Shown: positions 1 to 10,159 of the stretch, piece after piece | How the letters are laid out: the number at the start of each line of letters is the position of its first letter | How positions within the stretch are numbered: position 1 is the stretch's first letter | DNA from: Pseudomonas sp. PSE14 | GTDB lineage: Bacteria; Pseudomonadota; Gammaproteobacteria; Pseudomonadales; Pseudomonadaceae | DNA length: 64,000 bases | NCBI RefSeq assembly: GCF_029203285.1 | Contig: NZ_CP115669.1 | Span: 4,588,001 to 4,652,000 of the forward strand | Direction: 5' to 3' | Notes under the pieces: generated by a model | Told to the model about the DNA's origin: nothing | Database searches by the model: none | The model's input: only the letters and a program-made list of their open reading frames with translations | Position numbers and translations under genes: made by a program

Positions 1-64
1 CGCATACGCCAGCCTGGGCGGAGAAGCCCGGGAGCGGCAGCGAGAAGTCGAAGTTGGCAAGCAT
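1..64 (-). CDS. N-terminal fragment of an unidentified protein, cut by window edge
   Basis: An ATG on the minus strand at 64 opens a frame that stays open to the window edge. It reads MLANFDFSLPLPGFSAQAGV and onward. Only about 21 residues are visible, so no family can be named. The fragment is divergent from the aldo/keto reductase that starts at 201, and the 136 bp between them would hold both promoters. The call rests only on an open frame with a plausible start and could be wrong. Confidence 0.35.
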   Translation of the reverse strand, partial: MLANFDFSLPLPGFSAQAGVC

Positions 65-200
65 GGGCAATTTCTGTGTGCGAAATCAGGTCACCGATAG
101 TGCGCAAGCTCCTATACACCTGTCAACCATGTCCCACGTCTATCACGTCTCTGCCGTCTATGCTGGTTCAACGACAGTGCAGCCGGGGGAGACCTGACAG

Positions 201-1154
201 ATGAAACGTCGCGAACTGGGCCAGTCCGGACTGGCGATTCCGCCCCTGGTGTTCGGCGGCAACGTGTTCGGCTGGTCGGCGGACGAAGCCACCTCCTTCC
301 GCCTGCTGGATGCGGTGGTCGACGCGGGAATCAACTGCATCGACACAGCCGACGTGTATTCGCGCTGGGTGCCCGGGCACGTCGGCGGCGAGTCGGAAAT
401 CCTGATCGGCAAGTGGCTGAAGAAGACCGGCAAGCGCAATCAGGTGCAGATCGCCACCAAGGTCGGCATGGACATGGGCAACGGCCACAAGGGCCTGTCG
501 GCGGTGTACATCGAACAGGCCCTGGAGCGCTCGCTCAAGCGCCTGCAGACCGACTACATCGATCTCTACCAGGCCCATTGCGACGACCCGCACACCTCCC
601 TGGAGGAAACCATGGGCGCCTTCGCCGAAGCGGTGGAGAACGGCAAGGTGCGGGTGATCGGCGCCTCCAACCTCGATGCCCGGCGTCTGCGCGAGGCCCG
701 CGAGCTCTGCGACCGCCTGAAGCTGCCGAACTACCAGAGCCTGCAACCCAACTACAACCTCTACGACCGCGCCAACTACGAGACCAATCTGGAACCCACG
801 GTGAAGCAACTGGGGCTCGGGGTGATCAGCTTCTACTCCCTCGCGGCGGGTTTTCTCACCGGCAAATACCGCAGCGAAGCGGACCTCAACAAGAGCAGCG
901 TGCGCGGCTACAAGGTGAAGAACTTCATGAACGAGCGCGGCTTCGCCATCATCGATGCGCTGGAGGCAGTGGCCAACGAACTGAACGCGACGCCGACGCA
1001 GGTCGCCCTGGCCTGGCTGATGGCGCGGCCGACCATCACCGCACCGATCGCCAGTGCGTCGAAGCTGGAGCAGTTGCCGGACCTGATCGCGGCGATCGAA
1101 CTGAAACTCAGCGATGAAGCGATCCAGCGGCTGAACACCGCCAGCGCGTACTGA
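201..1154 (+). CDS. Aldo/keto reductase
   Basis: This 317-residue protein is a full-length single-domain aldo/keto reductase, a cytosolic NADPH-dependent TIM-barrel enzyme that reduces aldehydes and ketones. The catalytic tetrad is visible: Asp48 in the IDTADVY motif, Tyr53, Lys87 (QIATKVG) and His126 (DLYQAHCDD). The LVFGGNVFGW start and the DYIDLYQAH motif are typical of the YajO/Tas-like members. The ATG at 201 follows a GGGGGA ribosome site. The substrate cannot be read from the sequence. The gene is followed by a REP doublet and faces the omega-amidase gene on the other strand. Confidence 0.9.
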   Translation: MKRRELGQSGLAIPPLVFGGNVFGWSADEATSFRLLDAVVDAGINCIDTADVYSRWVPGHVGGESEILIGKWLKKTGKRNQVQIATKVGMDMGNGHKGLSAVYIEQALERSLKRLQTDYIDLYQAHCDDPHTSLEETMGAFAEAVENGKVRVIGASNLDARRLREARELCDRLKLPNYQSLQPNYNLYDRANYETNLEPTVKQLGLGVISFYSLAAGFLTGKYRSEADLNKSSVRGYKVKNFMNERGFAIIDALEAVANELNATPTQVALAWLMARPTITAPIASASKLEQLPDLIAAIELKLSDEAIQRLNTASAY

Positions 1155-1169
1155 AGGCCGAATAGACCT

Positions 1170-1240
1170 GTAGGAGCGAGCTTGCTCGCGAACGCTCTGG
1201 CTCTTGAGCGGGGTGGTTCGCGAGCAAGCTCGCTCCTACA
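1170..1240. repeat. REP doublet (REPIN-like inverted pair), copy 1
   Basis: Two inverted copies of a roughly 24-bp unit (TGTAGGAGCGAGCTTGCTCG...) flank a variable centre. Each unit is itself palindromic around GAGCGAGCTTGCTCGC. Three further copies of the same arrangement occur at 21011, 41298 and 44398. This one lies between two convergent genes. Such elements are typical of Pseudomonas and are thought to be mobilised by RAYT transposases encoded elsewhere in the genome. Confidence 0.9.
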
Positions 1241-1305
1241 AAAGCCGCATCGATCCTGGGTCGCTGGAATATCGGACTCTTAAGAGCATCGCGGACGAAC
1301 TGATA

Positions 1306-2100
1306 TCAGAGCTGGATATCGAACCGGTCCGCATCCAGATAGGCCGGGAAGCGCTCCCGGTAAGCCGCCAGCTCCGCTGCGCTCAGGGCGATCTGGAACA
1401 CGCCATCGGCACTCCCCGCCGCCAGCAGGTTGTCGCCCTGGAAATCCAGCACCTGGCTGTCGCCGGAATAGGCGTGGCCCTTGCCGTCTTCACCGACGCG
1501 GTTGACCGCCGCGACATAGCACAGGTTCTCGATGGCCCGTGCCGGCAGCAGACGGTTCCAGTGCTGCCGACGCGCGGCCGGCCAGTTGGCGGTGTAGAGC
1601 AGCAAATCGGTGTCCCGGGCATCGCGGCTCCACACCGGGAAGCGCAGGTCGTAGCAGACCAGCGGGCGAATCCGCCAGCCCTTCCACTCCAGCAGCACCT
1701 GCTGCTCACCCGGCGTGTAGTGCTTGTGCTCACCGGCCATGCGGAACAGGTGGCGCTTGTCGTAGTGCTGCACCTCGCCGTCCGGGCGCGCCCAGAGCAG
1801 GCGGTTGCGATGGCTGCCGTCGGCAGCGCGGATGATCACGCTGCCACAGACCACGGCATCGAGCTTCGCGGCTTGCCCACGCAGCCAGGCGTAGGTCTCG
1901 CCCTCCTCCGCCTCGGCCAGCGCCTCGGAGTCCATGGAGAAGCCGGTGGTGAACATCTCCGGGAGTATCACCACGTCCGCGCCACGGGCGCTTTCCAGCA
2001 GCGCCTCGAAGCGCTCGCGGTTGGCCTTGGCGTCATGCCAGACCAGGGTGGTCTGCACCAGGGCCAGCTTGAGGTCGGGCAGTTGGCTCAGATCGCGCAT
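1306..2100 (-). CDS. Omega-amidase / nitrilase-superfamily amidohydrolase (YafV-like)
   Basis: The 264-residue protein belongs to the nitrilase superfamily. The Glu-Lys-Cys triad is visible at Glu48 (ILPEMF), Lys115 (YDKRHLF) and Cys149 (LVCYDLRFP). Members of this type hydrolyse alpha-ketoglutaramate and similar omega-amides to the keto acid and ammonia. The ATG at 2100 lies inside the end of the aminotransferase gene (13-bp overlap), which suggests translational coupling. The overlap fits the known glutamine transaminase/omega-amidase pathway, where the second enzyme removes the transaminase product. A longer frame reaches upstream, but the family's N-terminus begins here. The exact substrate is inferred. 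Confidence 0.88.
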   Translation of the reverse strand: MRDLSQLPDLKLALVQTTLVWHDAKANRERFEALLESARGADVVILPEMFTTGFSMDSEALAEAEEGETYAWLRGQAAKLDAVVCGSVIIRAADGSHRNRLLWARPDGEVQHYDKRHLFRMAGEHKHYTPGEQQVLLEWKGWRIRPLVCYDLRFPVWSRDARDTDLLLYTANWPAARRQHWNRLLPARAIENLCYVAAVNRVGEDGKGHAYSGDSQVLDFQGDNLLAAGSADGVFQIALSAAELAAYRERFPAYLDADRFDIQL

Positions 2101-3236
2101 AGTCTTTCCGCCGCCTGGCGCAGCGTCTCCTCTTTCTTGGCGAAGCAGAAGCGCACCAGGCGCATGTCCGCCGGGGCCTGCTGATAGAACACCGAGACCG
2201 GAATGGCGGCCACGCCATGCTCGCGGGTCAGCCATTCGGACATGGCGACGTCGTCCAGGTCCGGGCGGATCGCCGAGTAGTCCACCACCTGGAAGTAGGT
2301 GCCGGCGGCGCGCTGGAAGCGGAAGCGCGAACCTTCCAGCAAGTCGCAGAACAGGTCGCGCTTGGCCTGATAGAAGCCCGGCAGTTCACGCAGGTGTTCG
2401 GGGTGCGCGGCCATGAAGTCAGCCAGCGCCCACTGCAGCGGAGTCACGCCGCAGAAGTTCACGTACTGGTGGATCTTGCGCATTTCCGCCGACAGCGCCG
2501 GTGGCGCTACCACGTAGCCGGTCTTCCAGCCGGTGACGTGGTAGGTCTTGCCGAAGGAGCTGATGACGAAGGCGCGCGGGTAGAGCTCGTCATGGGCCAG
2601 CACGCTGGCATGCTGCACGCCGTCGTAGATCAGGTGCTCGTAGACCTCGTCGCTGATGACATAGATCTCGCGGTCGCGAATCAGCGCCGCCAGGCGATCC
2701 AGGTCGGCGCGGTCGATCAGCGCACCGCTGGGGTTGTGCGGGCTGTTGAGGAAGATCAGGCGGGTGCGCGGGGTGATGGCGTCGGCCATGCGCTGCCAGT
2801 CGATGCGGAAGTCCGGCAGGCTCAGCGGCACATGCACGCAGCGGCCGCCGGCCAGTTCCACCGAGGGCTCGTAGCTGTCGTAGCAGGGGTCGAGGACGAT
2901 GGCCTCGTCGCCCGGGCGAATCAGCGCCTGCACCGCGCAGAAGATCCCTTCGGTAGCACCGGGGACGATGGTCACCTCGGCATCGGCGCTGACCTTGCGG
3001 CCATAGAAGTCGGCGACTTTCAGCGCGACCTGCTCGCGCAGGGCCGGCAGGCCGGTCATCGGGCTGTACTGGTTATGCCCGGCCAGCACACGGCGGGCGA
3101 CGGCTTCGAGCAAGGGCGCGGGGCTGTCGAAGTCGGGGAAACCCTGGGAGAGGTTCAGCGCACCACATTCGGCGGCGAGCTGGGACATGCGGGTGAAGAT
3201 GGTGGTGCCGACGTTCGGCAGTTTGCTGGTGAGCAT
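2088..3236 (-). CDS. Class I/II PLP aminotransferase, YbdL-like (methionine/glutamine transaminase type)
   Basis: This 382-residue fold-type I aminotransferase has the PLP lysine at Lys230 in SSFGKTYHVTGWKTGY, preceded by the ISDEVYEHL and FLNSPHNPSG motifs. The N-terminal NLSQGFPDFDSP segment is typical of YbdL/kynurenine aminotransferase-like enzymes, which use methionine, glutamine or aromatic amino acids with a keto acid. The downstream gene for an omega-amidase overlaps it. That pairing points to a role in regenerating methionine from its keto acid with glutamine as donor. The enzyme should be cytosolic and dimeric. Substrate preference is inferred from family and neighbour. Confidence 0.88.
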   Translation of the reverse strand: MLTSKLPNVGTTIFTRMSQLAAECGALNLSQGFPDFDSPAPLLEAVARRVLAGHNQYSPMTGLPALREQVALKVADFYGRKVSADAEVTIVPGATEGIFCAVQALIRPGDEAIVLDPCYDSYEPSVELAGGRCVHVPLSLPDFRIDWQRMADAITPRTRLIFLNSPHNPSGALIDRADLDRLAALIRDREIYVISDEVYEHLIYDGVQHASVLAHDELYPRAFVISSFGKTYHVTGWKTGYVVAPPALSAEMRKIHQYVNFCGVTPLQWALADFMAAHPEHLRELPGFYQAKRDLFCDLLEGSRFRFQRAAGTYFQVVDYSAIRPDLDDVAMSEWLTREHGVAAIPVSVFYQQAPADMRLVRFCFAKKEETLRQAAERLCAI

Positions 3237-3317
3237 GGCGTGACTACAGGCTGCGGGCGATAAGAGGGAGGCCCCTACTCTATCGCCTACAGCCGTACGC
3301 CTGAAGTCCGACAGACG

Positions 3318-4805
3318 TTATTTACGCTTGTCTTTCTTCTTCTTCTCGGCCTTCTTGTGGTGCGACATCAGCCGGCGCTTCTTGTTGACCTGGCGTTCGG
3401 TGAGCTGGGTCTTCTTGCCCTCGAACGGGTTGTCGCCGCCCTTGTACTCGATGCGGATCGGCGTGCCGACCAGCTTGAGGACGCGGCGATAGGTCTTCTC
3501 CAGGTAACGGGTATACGCCTTGGGCACCGCATCCACCTGGTTGCCGTGGATCACGATCAGCGGCGGGTTGGCGCCGCCCAGGTGGGCATAGCGCAGCTTG
3601 ATGCGACGGCCGTTGACCATCGGCGGCTGGTGCACCTGGATGGCGTCTTCCAGGATCTGCGTGAGCTTGCTGGTGGGCCAGCGGGTCACGGCGGAGCGGA
3701 AGGAGTCCTGCACCGACTTGTACAGGTGGCCGACGCCGGTGCCGTGCAGTGCAGAGATGAAGTGGATGTCGGCGAAGTCGGCGAACATCAGCCGGCGCTC
3801 GAGCTCGGTCTTCACGTACTCGCGCTCGGCCGACTCCATGCCATCCCACTTGTTCAGGGCGATGACCAGCGCGCGGCCGGTTTCCAGCACGAAGCCGAGC
3901 AGGTTGAGGTCATGCTCGACCACACCCTCGCGGGCATCCATGACGAAGATGACCACGTTGGCATCCTGGATCGCCTGCAGGGTCTTCACCACGGAGAACT
4001 TTTCCACCGCTTCGAAGATCTTGCCGCGACGGCGCACGCCGGCGGTGTCGATCAGGGTGTACTTCTCTTCGTTGCGCTCGAAGGGGATGTAAATGCTGTC
4101 GCGGGTGGTGCCGGCCTGGTCGTACACGATCACACGCTCTTCACCGAGCATGCGGTTGACCAAGGTGGACTTGCCGACGTTGGGACGGCCAATGATGGCG
4201 ATCTTGATGCCATCCTTCTCGCTCGGACCGGGGATGCGCTTGGCTTCCTCGCCCTCGGCGACTTCTTCCAGTTCGCCGGGCAGGTCGTTGTCTTCCGGCG
4301 CCTCGGGCTCGGGAGCGAACATCTCGCCCAGGGCTTCCTGCAGCATCTGGGTGATGCCACGGCCGTGGGCGGCGGCGATCGGGATCGCATGCCCCAGGGC
4401 CAGCGGGCTGAACTCGGCGCGGGCGATGTCCGGATCGACGGTGTCGACCTTGTTGGCCACCAGGAAGCTGCGCTTGTTCTTCTTGCGCAGGTGCTCGGCG
4501 ATCATCTCGTCGGCGGCGGTGAGGCCGGCGCGGGAATCGACCATGAACAGGACGGCATCGGCCTCTTCGATGGCCTGCAGCGACTGCTCGGCCATCTTGG
4601 CGTCGATACCCTCTTCGTCACCGGAGATACCGCCGGTATCGATGACGATGAATTTCTTGCCCTGCCACTTGGCCTCGCCGTACTGGCGGTCGCGGGTGAG
4701 CCCTGCGTACTCGGCGACGATGGCGTCACGGGTGCGGGTCAGGCGGTTGAACAGGGTGGACTTGCCGACGTTCGGGCGGCCCACCAGGGCTATTACGGGA
4801 ACCAT
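3318..4805 (-). CDS. der: Ribosome biogenesis GTPase Der (EngA)
   Basis: Der is a double-GTPase that assists maturation of the 50S subunit. Its 495 residues carry two G domains: a first P-loop [12 protein letters not shown] from residue 9 with DTGG and NKVD motifs, and a second P-loop [12 protein letters not shown] from about 206 with DTAG and NKWD. They are joined by an acidic linker and followed by a KH-like domain. The tail is very lysine-rich ([12 protein letters not shown]). It is the last gene of the minus-strand chain that begins at ndk, separated from bamB by a 12-bp stem-loop. Confidence 0.97.
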   Translation of the reverse strand: MVPVIALVGRPNVGKSTLFNRLTRTRDAIVAEYAGLTRDRQYGEAKWQGKKFIVIDTGGISGDEEGIDAKMAEQSLQAIEEADAVLFMVDSRAGLTAADEMIAEHLRKKNKRSFLVANKVDTVDPDIARAEFSPLALGHAIPIAAAHGRGITQMLQEALGEMFAPEPEAPEDNDLPGELEEVAEGEEAKRIPGPSEKDGIKIAIIGRPNVGKSTLVNRMLGEERVIVYDQAGTTRDSIYIPFERNEEKYTLIDTAGVRRRGKIFEAVEKFSVVKTLQAIQDANVVIFVMDAREGVVEHDLNLLGFVLETGRALVIALNKWDGMESAEREYVKTELERRLMFADFADIHFISALHGTGVGHLYKSVQDSFRSAVTRWPTSKLTQILEDAIQVHQPPMVNGRRIKLRYAHLGGANPPLIVIHGNQVDAVPKAYTRYLEKTYRRVLKLVGTPIRIEYKGGDNPFEGKKTQLTERQVNKKRRLMSHHKKAEKKKKDKRK

Positions 4806-4844
4806 GCGGCTCTCCAGGAAATTTCAGATTTTCAGAAAACACGA

Positions 4845-4875
4845 CGGCCGCTGCCGTTTTTCACGGCAGCGGCCG
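4845..4875 (-). terminator. Perfect 12-bp stem-loop between bamB and der
   Basis: The arms CGGCCGCTGCCG and CGGCAGCGGCCG match perfectly around a 7-nt loop. On the minus strand the stem is followed by TCGTGTTTTC, which is only a modest U-run. It could be a weak terminator or attenuator after bamB, or a processing stem that separates bamB from der. Read-through into der is still likely because no strong der promoter is evident. Confidence 0.5.
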
Positions 4876-4890
4876 GCAGTAACACTCAGC

Positions 4891-6033
4891 TTAGCGGAGC
4901 GTGTAGGCGACCAGCTTGCCGCTGTTGCCGAACACGTACATCCAGCTGCCGACTACCAGCGGGCGAACCCGCACGCCGTCACCGTCGACCTTCTCGCGGC
5001 CAACGAAACGACCATCCACCTGGCTCAGCAGGTGCACGTAACCTTCCAGGTCGCCTACCACTACGTTGCTCGAGAACACGGCCGGAGCGGACAGCTGGCG
5101 GCGAGCCAGGGCGTCGTTGCTCCACAGCGAGGACGAGCCACGGGAATCCAGGCTTTCCACAGTGCCAGATGCTTGGCTGACGAACACGCTGCCAGTACCT
5201 TCGGCGACGCCGACATAGCTGGAAGCTTCACGCTGCCACAGTACGCGGCCGGTGGTTTCGTCCAGTGCAGCGGCACGGCCCTGGTAGCTGACAACGTACA
5301 GAACGCCATCCTGCAACACCAAGCCGCCGTCGATGTCGACTACGCGGTCCAGTTCGGAACGGCCCTGCGGAATGGCAACGCGCTGTTCCCACACCGGCAG
5401 GCCTCGCTGTACGTCCACAGCAACGACCTTGCCGCTGGCCAGGCCAGCCAACGCCAGGCGTCCGTCGATCAGCGGAGCACCGGTACCGCGCAGGGTCAGC
5501 ACCGGTACGGTGCCTTCGTAGATCCAGCGCTGGTTGCCGGTGGCGGCATCGAAGGCGATCAGTTTGTCGTCCTGGGTCTGCACCACCACCACGTCACCGT
5601 TGGTGGCCGGGGCCGCCAGCACTTCGCTGGTGACCTTGGCGCGCCACTTCTGTTCGCCGCTGCCGGCGTCCAGGGCGATCACGTCGCCACGCATGGTGCC
5701 CAGCAGGACCAGTCCGTTGCCAACGCCAACGGCGCCGGAAACCGGCAGGTCGAGATCCTTTTTCCACAGCACGTCGCCGCTTTCGCGCTGGATCGCCATG
5801 ACCCGGCCTTCGGCGGAGGCGGCGTAGATGGTCTGGCCATCCACCGCCGGTTCGATCAGGTTGTACAGCTCGCCCTGGCCGTCACCGACCGAGCGGCTCC
5901 ATTGCTTCTCCAGACGGACCTCTTCCTTGAAATCGGTGAGTTCCGCCGGCGGCAGTTCTTTCTTGCTGTTGCTGCTGCAACCTACGGCCAACAGAGTCAG
6001 CGCGAGCAGCGCGGCATGTTTCCAGCGCAGCAT
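4891..6033 (-). CDS. bamB: Outer membrane assembly lipoprotein BamB
   Basis: BamB is the beta-propeller lipoprotein of the BAM complex that inserts outer-membrane beta-barrels. The 380-residue product starts with a lipoprotein signal whose lipobox is LAVGC, with the acylated cysteine at position 19. Eight PQQ-like blade repeats follow, visible as recurring segments such as GDVLWKKDL, GEQKWRAKV and GNQRWIYEG. The gene begins one nucleotide after the yfgM stop, so the two are surely co-transcribed. YfgM is a known envelope chaperone partner, which fits the pairing. Confidence 0.97.
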   Translation of the reverse strand: MLRWKHAALLALTLLAVGCSSNSKKELPPAELTDFKEEVRLEKQWSRSVGDGQGELYNLIEPAVDGQTIYAASAEGRVMAIQRESGDVLWKKDLDLPVSGAVGVGNGLVLLGTMRGDVIALDAGSGEQKWRAKVTSEVLAAPATNGDVVVVQTQDDKLIAFDAATGNQRWIYEGTVPVLTLRGTGAPLIDGRLALAGLASGKVVAVDVQRGLPVWEQRVAIPQGRSELDRVVDIDGGLVLQDGVLYVVSYQGRAAALDETTGRVLWQREASSYVGVAEGTGSVFVSQASGTVESLDSRGSSSLWSNDALARRQLSAPAVFSSNVVVGDLEGYVHLLSQVDGRFVGREKVDGDGVRVRPLVVGSWMYVFGNSGKLVAYTLR

Positions 6034-6034
6034 G

Positions 6035-6679
6035 TCAGGCGTCTCCCTTGGCCAGGTCGTCGAGTTTCATCTGCAGGGCACCGACGGCGGCGTCTTCCGG
6101 CAGGGCGGCCTTGGCCTTCTCGTAGGCGCTGCGCGCCTCGTCTTCACGCTTGAGCTGGACCAGCAGGTCGCCGCGCAGTTCTTCGCGGGTGGCGACATAG
6201 GCCTTGTCGGCGTTGCCTTCGAGCAGCTTCAGCCCTTCCTCGGCCTTGCCCTGGGCGCTCAGCACGCGGGCCAGGCGCTGGCGCGCCAGCTCGCCGAGGG
6301 TAGCGTCCACCGGCTTGTCGACGATGGCCTTGAGTTCCAGAACGGCGTCATCCAGCTTGCCGTTGTCCACCGCGACCTTGGCGACGAACAGGCGGCCATA
6401 CTGGGAGTACGGGGTACCGGCGTATTCGCTGGTCAGCTTGTTGGCCAGCTCGGCAACCTTGGCGGTGTCCGGCTTGCCAGTAGGGTTCAGGGCGGTTTCC
6501 AGCAGGGCCTGGTAAACCACGGAGGCACCCTGGGCCTGGTTGTTCTGGTACTTCTTCCAGGCTTGCCAGCCGAATACCACCACCAGTGCCAGGGCGGCAC
6601 CGGTCAGCAGGGGCATGCCGTTGCGCTGCCACCAGTCCTTGATGTCGGCGATCTGTTCTTCTTCGGTACGCGTACTCAC
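6035..6679 (-). CDS. yfgM: YfgM/AncA family tetratricopeptide inner-membrane protein
   Basis: This 214-residue protein has a short cytoplasmic N-terminus, one membrane segment (about residues 23-41, MPLLTGAALALVVVFGWQAW) and a periplasmic TPR-like helical region. YfgM associates with the Sec translocon and PpiD and helps periplasmic folding. I chose the GTG at 6679 because it follows a GGAG ribosome site and gives the family's normal N-terminus (MSTRTEEEQIADIKDWW). A longer frame upstream would run into hisS. It lies between hisS and bamB in one operon. Confidence 0.93.
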   Translation of the reverse strand: MSTRTEEEQIADIKDWWQRNGMPLLTGAALALVVVFGWQAWKKYQNNQAQGASVVYQALLETALNPTGKPDTAKVAELANKLTSEYAGTPYSQYGRLFVAKVAVDNGKLDDAVLELKAIVDKPVDATLGELARQRLARVLSAQGKAEEGLKLLEGNADKAYVATREELRGDLLVQLKREDEARSAYEKAKAALPEDAAVGALQMKLDDLAKGDA

Positions 6680-6704
6680 CCCAATACTCCTATCCGCTCG
6701 ATTC

Positions 6705-7994
6705 TCAAGCCTGCTGCAGGCAGGCTGCCAGGTGCTCGGGCAGAGCGTCCCAGGCGATGTTCTGTTGTTCGCCCTCGCCACGCAGGGGCTTGAAACCTAC
6801 CACGCGGTTGGCCAGTTCGTCGTCACCCAGAATCATTGCGAACTGTGCACCGCTCTTGTCAGCCTTCTTGAACTGGCTCTTGAAGCTGCCACCGCCGGCG
6901 TTGACCAGCAGGCGAATGCCGGGGATGGCGTTGCGCAGGCGCTCGGCCAGGCTCAGGCCGGCAAGCTCGGCCGCCTCGCCGAAGGCGCAGAGGTAGAGGT
7001 CGGCCGGACGGCTGAGTTCCTCGGGTACCAGACCCAGGGTTTCCAGCAGCAGCACCAGGCGCTCCACGCCCATGGCGAAGCCCACGCCCGGGGTCGGCTT
7101 GCCGCCGAACTGGCTGACCAGGCCGTCGTAGCGGCCACCGCCGCAAACGGTGCCCTGGGAGCCGAGCTTCTCGGTAACCCACTCGAACGCGGTACGGCAG
7201 TAGTAGTCCAGGCCGCGCACCAGCTTCTGGTTGATCTCGTAGCGCAGGCCAACCGCGTCCAGACGGGCCTTCAGGCCCTCGAAGTGGGCGAGCGACTCTT
7301 CGTCCAGGTAGTCGTGCAGGGTCGGCGCGCCGACCAGCAGGGCCTGAGTGCTCTCCACCTTGCTGTCGAGGATGCGCAGCGGGTTGGTGGTCATGCGGCG
7401 CTGGCTGTCTTCGTCGAGCTGGTCGAAGCGATCCTGGAGATAGGTGACCAGCGCATCACGGTAGCGCGCACGGGCCTCGCTGGAACCCAGGGTGTTCAAC
7501 TGCAGGGTCACGGCATCGGCCATGCCCAGCTTCTGCCACAGGCGCCAGGTGAGGATGATCAGCTCGGCGTCGATGTCCGGTCCGGGCAGGTTGAAGACTT
7601 CCACGCCAATCTGGTGGAACTGGCGATAGCGGCCCTTCTGCGGCTTCTCGTAGCGGAACATCGGGCCGGTGTACCACAGCTTCTGCACCTGGCCGCCGCC
7701 GGAAAGGCCGTGTTCGAGCACGGCACGCACGCAACCTGCGGTACCTTCCGGACGCATGGTGAGGGATTCGCCGTTGCGGTCGAGGAAGGTGTACATCTCC
7801 TTGTCGACCACGTCGGTGCCTTCACCGATGCCGCGGGCGAAGAGTTCGGTGAACTCCAGGATCGGCAGGCGGATTTCTTTGTAGCCGTAGCCATCGAGCA
7901 GCTCGGCGAAGGTACTTTCCAGATAGCGCCAGGCCGGGGTCTGTTCCGGCAGGATGTCGTTCATGCCACGGATGGCTTGCAGGGACTTGCTCAC
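6705..7994 (-). CDS. hisS: Histidyl-tRNA synthetase
   Basis: HisS charges tRNA-His in the cytosol as a class II dimer. The 429-residue length is standard. Motif 2 is seen near [16 protein letters not shown], the histidine-A motifs as [15 protein letters not shown] and GGGRYDGL, and the anticodon-binding domain ends the protein. It lies between ispG and yfgM on the minus strand with short gaps, consistent with one transcription unit. Confidence 0.97.
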   Translation of the reverse strand: MSKSLQAIRGMNDILPEQTPAWRYLESTFAELLDGYGYKEIRLPILEFTELFARGIGEGTDVVDKEMYTFLDRNGESLTMRPEGTAGCVRAVLEHGLSGGGQVQKLWYTGPMFRYEKPQKGRYRQFHQIGVEVFNLPGPDIDAELIILTWRLWQKLGMADAVTLQLNTLGSSEARARYRDALVTYLQDRFDQLDEDSQRRMTTNPLRILDSKVESTQALLVGAPTLHDYLDEESLAHFEGLKARLDAVGLRYEINQKLVRGLDYYCRTAFEWVTEKLGSQGTVCGGGRYDGLVSQFGGKPTPGVGFAMGVERLVLLLETLGLVPEELSRPADLYLCAFGEAAELAGLSLAERLRNAIPGIRLLVNAGGGSFKSQFKKADKSGAQFAMILGDDELANRVVGFKPLRGEGEQQNIAWDALPEHLAACLQQA

Positions 7995-8012
7995 GTAGGG
8001 TCCTTGTTGCGG

Positions 8013-9125
8013 TCAGCCACGCACGATCAGTGCGGCGTCGGCTTCGGCCTTCTCGGCCGCTTTTTCGCGGATCAGCCGTTCCAGCTCATCCACCAGGTTT
8101 TCGTTCTGCAGCTTCTGCGCCGGCTTGCCGTCGATGTAGATCAGGTTGCTCGGCGTGCCACCGGTGAGGCCGATGTGGGCTTCCTTGGCTTCGCCGGGGC
8201 CGTTGACCACGCAGCCGATCACGGCAACGTCCAGCGGCACCAGCAGGTCCTCCAGGCGGCCTTCGAGTTCGTTCATGGTCTTCACCACATCGAAGTTCTG
8301 CCGCGAGCAGCTCGGGCAGGCGATGAAGTTGATGCCACGGGAGCGCAGGCGCAGCGACTTGAGGATGTCGAAGCCAACCTTGATCTCTTCCACCGGATCG
8401 GCGGCCAGGGAGATGCGGATGGTGTCGCCAATGCCTTCGGCGAGCAGCATGCCCAGGCCGACGGCGGACTTCACGGTGCCCGAACGCAGGCCACCGGCTT
8501 CGGTGATGCCCAGGTGCAGGGGTTGTTCGATTTCCTTGGCCAGCAGGCGGTAGGCGGCGACGGCCATAAACACGTCGGAGGCCTTCACGCTGACCTTGAA
8601 GTTCTGGAAGTCCAGGCGCTGGAGGTGATCCACGTGGCGCATGGCCGATTCCAGCAGGGCTTCCGGGGTCGGTTCGCCGTACTTCTTCTGCAGGTCCTTT
8701 TCCAGGGAACCGGCGTTGACGCCGATACGGATCGGGATGTTGCGATCGCGGGCAGCATCCACCACGGCCTTCACGCGGTCTTCGCGACCGATGTTGCCGG
8801 GATTGATGCGCAGGCAGTCGACGCCCAGTTCGGCGACGCGCAGGGCGATCTTGTAGTCGAAGTGGATGTCGGCAACCAGCGGAACCTTGACCTGCTGCTT
8901 GATCTTGCCGAACGCCTCAGCGGCGTCCATGTCCGGTACGGAGACGCGCACGATGTCGGCGCCGGCCTCTTCCAGACGGCGGATCTGGCCGACGGTGGCG
9001 GCCACATCCAGGGTGTCGGTGTTGGTCATGCTCTGCACGGCGATGGGGGCATCCCCACCCACCGGCACGTTACCCACCCAGATCTTGCGGGACGGGCGGC
9101 GTTTGATCGGAGACTCGCAATGCAT
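8013..9125 (-). CDS. ispG: 4-hydroxy-3-methylbut-2-enyl diphosphate synthase (IspG/GcpE)
   Basis: IspG carries out the penultimate step of the MEP isoprenoid pathway, converting MEcPP to HMBPP with a [4Fe-4S] cluster. The 370-residue protein has the TIM-barrel N-terminal half and the cluster cysteines at Cys270 and Cys273 (CPSCSRQ) and about Cys305 ([10 protein letters not shown]). The gene follows rodZ after two nucleotides, an arrangement common in gammaproteobacteria. Its need for Fe-S clusters links it to the nearby isc operon only in function. Confidence 0.97.
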   Translation of the reverse strand: MHCESPIKRRPSRKIWVGNVPVGGDAPIAVQSMTNTDTLDVAATVGQIRRLEEAGADIVRVSVPDMDAAEAFGKIKQQVKVPLVADIHFDYKIALRVAELGVDCLRINPGNIGREDRVKAVVDAARDRNIPIRIGVNAGSLEKDLQKKYGEPTPEALLESAMRHVDHLQRLDFQNFKVSVKASDVFMAVAAYRLLAKEIEQPLHLGITEAGGLRSGTVKSAVGLGMLLAEGIGDTIRISLAADPVEEIKVGFDILKSLRLRSRGINFIACPSCSRQNFDVVKTMNELEGRLEDLLVPLDVAVIGCVVNGPGEAKEAHIGLTGGTPSNLIYIDGKPAQKLQNENLVDELERLIREKAAEKAEADAALIVRG

Positions 9126-9127
9126 CG

Positions 9128-10159
9128 TTACTGTCCACCCAGGGTCACACGCGCGGTACCGCCGCGCGCCGGGGTCACTGCGACCGGCTGGCCGTTGTAG
9201 CTGACCTGCGCACCGCGGGCGAAGCCCAGGCGCAGTTGCACCGGAGCCTTGGCCGCCAGCTCCAGGGTGTCACCCTTGCGCTTGAGCGAGCCGAACAGGA
9301 CCTTGCCGTCGGCATCGGTAACCTGGGTCCAGCAGTCTTCAGTGAACTGGATCTTGACCACACCCTGACCCGCGGCGGCGACCACCGGAGCGGCCGGCTG
9401 GGCTTCGACCGGTGCGACCGGAGCAACCGGTGCAGCAGGCTGCGGAGCGGCGGCTGGTTGAGCGGGGGCTGCCGGAGCCTGGGCCGGAGCGGCCTCGGTG
9501 GCGACGGGCGCGCTCGGCAGCGCCGGAGCAGTGGGGTTGGCCGCAACCGGGGGCGTGCCTTCGGCCGGAGCCTCGGCAGCGACATTATCGCCGGCCGGCT
9601 CGGCAGGCACGGTCGAGGGATTGGCCTGGTCTTCGGCAACCGCCTGGTCTTCCGGCTCGTCGAGCGTATGGATTTCGGTGGTGCCGTCGGCGCTCTCGAC
9701 CTCGACGTGCTCCATGTTCAGGCTGCCACTCTCGGCGGTGCGCGCTGCGCGCTCCTGCCACCAGAAGTAGCCGAAGCCGATCAGCAGGGCGAGCAGCACC
9801 AGGCTGAACAGGCGCAGCAGGTTACGCGACAGGCGCACCGGCTCGACCACGCGGCCGAGGCTGTGCACGTTGCTGCCGGTGGCATCGGTGCCGGTGTACT
9901 GGTCGAACGCCTGGACCATCTGTCCCTGGTCCATGCCCAGCAGCTTGGCGTAGGCACGGACGTAGCCACGGGCGAAGGTGTGGCCGGGCAACTGATCGAA
10001 GGAGCCCTGCTCCAGCTGGCGCAAGGAGTGCTCGGTCAGGTTCAGCTGGCTTGCGACCTGGGCAACGCTCCAGCCTTTGTTCTCGCGCGCCTGGCGCAGC
10101 GTGTCGCCAGGATTGGCGCGGGTCGTGCCGATGACATCGGACTGCGACGTGCTCATCAT
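9128..10159 (-). CDS. rodZ: Cytoskeleton protein RodZ
   Basis: RodZ is a bitopic membrane protein that links MreB to the cell-wall elongation machinery. The 343-residue product has a cytoplasmic helix-turn-helix domain (about residues 17-85), a transmembrane segment (about 115-134) and a periplasmic Ala/Pro-rich linker (about 170-270). A DUF4115 beta domain with [15 protein letters not shown] ends it. The first of two tandem ATGs overlaps the pilF stop as ATGA, indicating translational coupling. The second ATG, three bases on, is equally possible. Confidence 0.95.
   Translation of the reverse strand: MMSTSQSDVIGTTRANPGDTLRQARENKGWSVAQVASQLNLTEHSLRQLEQGSFDQLPGHTFARGYVRAYAKLLGMDQGQMVQAFDQYTGTDATGSNVHSLGRVVEPVRLSRNLLRLFSLVLLALLIGFGYFWWQERAARTAESGSLNMEHVEVESADGTTEIHTLDEPEDQAVAEDQANPSTVPAEPAGDNVAAEAPAEGTPPVAANPTAPALPSAPVATEAAPAQAPAAPAQPAAAPQPAAPVAPVAPVEAQPAAPVVAAAGQGVVKIQFTEDCWTQVTDADGKVLFGSLKRKGDTLELAAKAPVQLRLGFARGAQVSYNGQPVAVTPARGGTARVTLGGQ

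Noticed and set aside
6540..9200. 886-residue plus-strand frame across hisS and ispG
   Set aside because: It runs antisense to two well-supported genes and reads as repetitive Gln/Ala/Val/Gly sequence typical of shadow frames.
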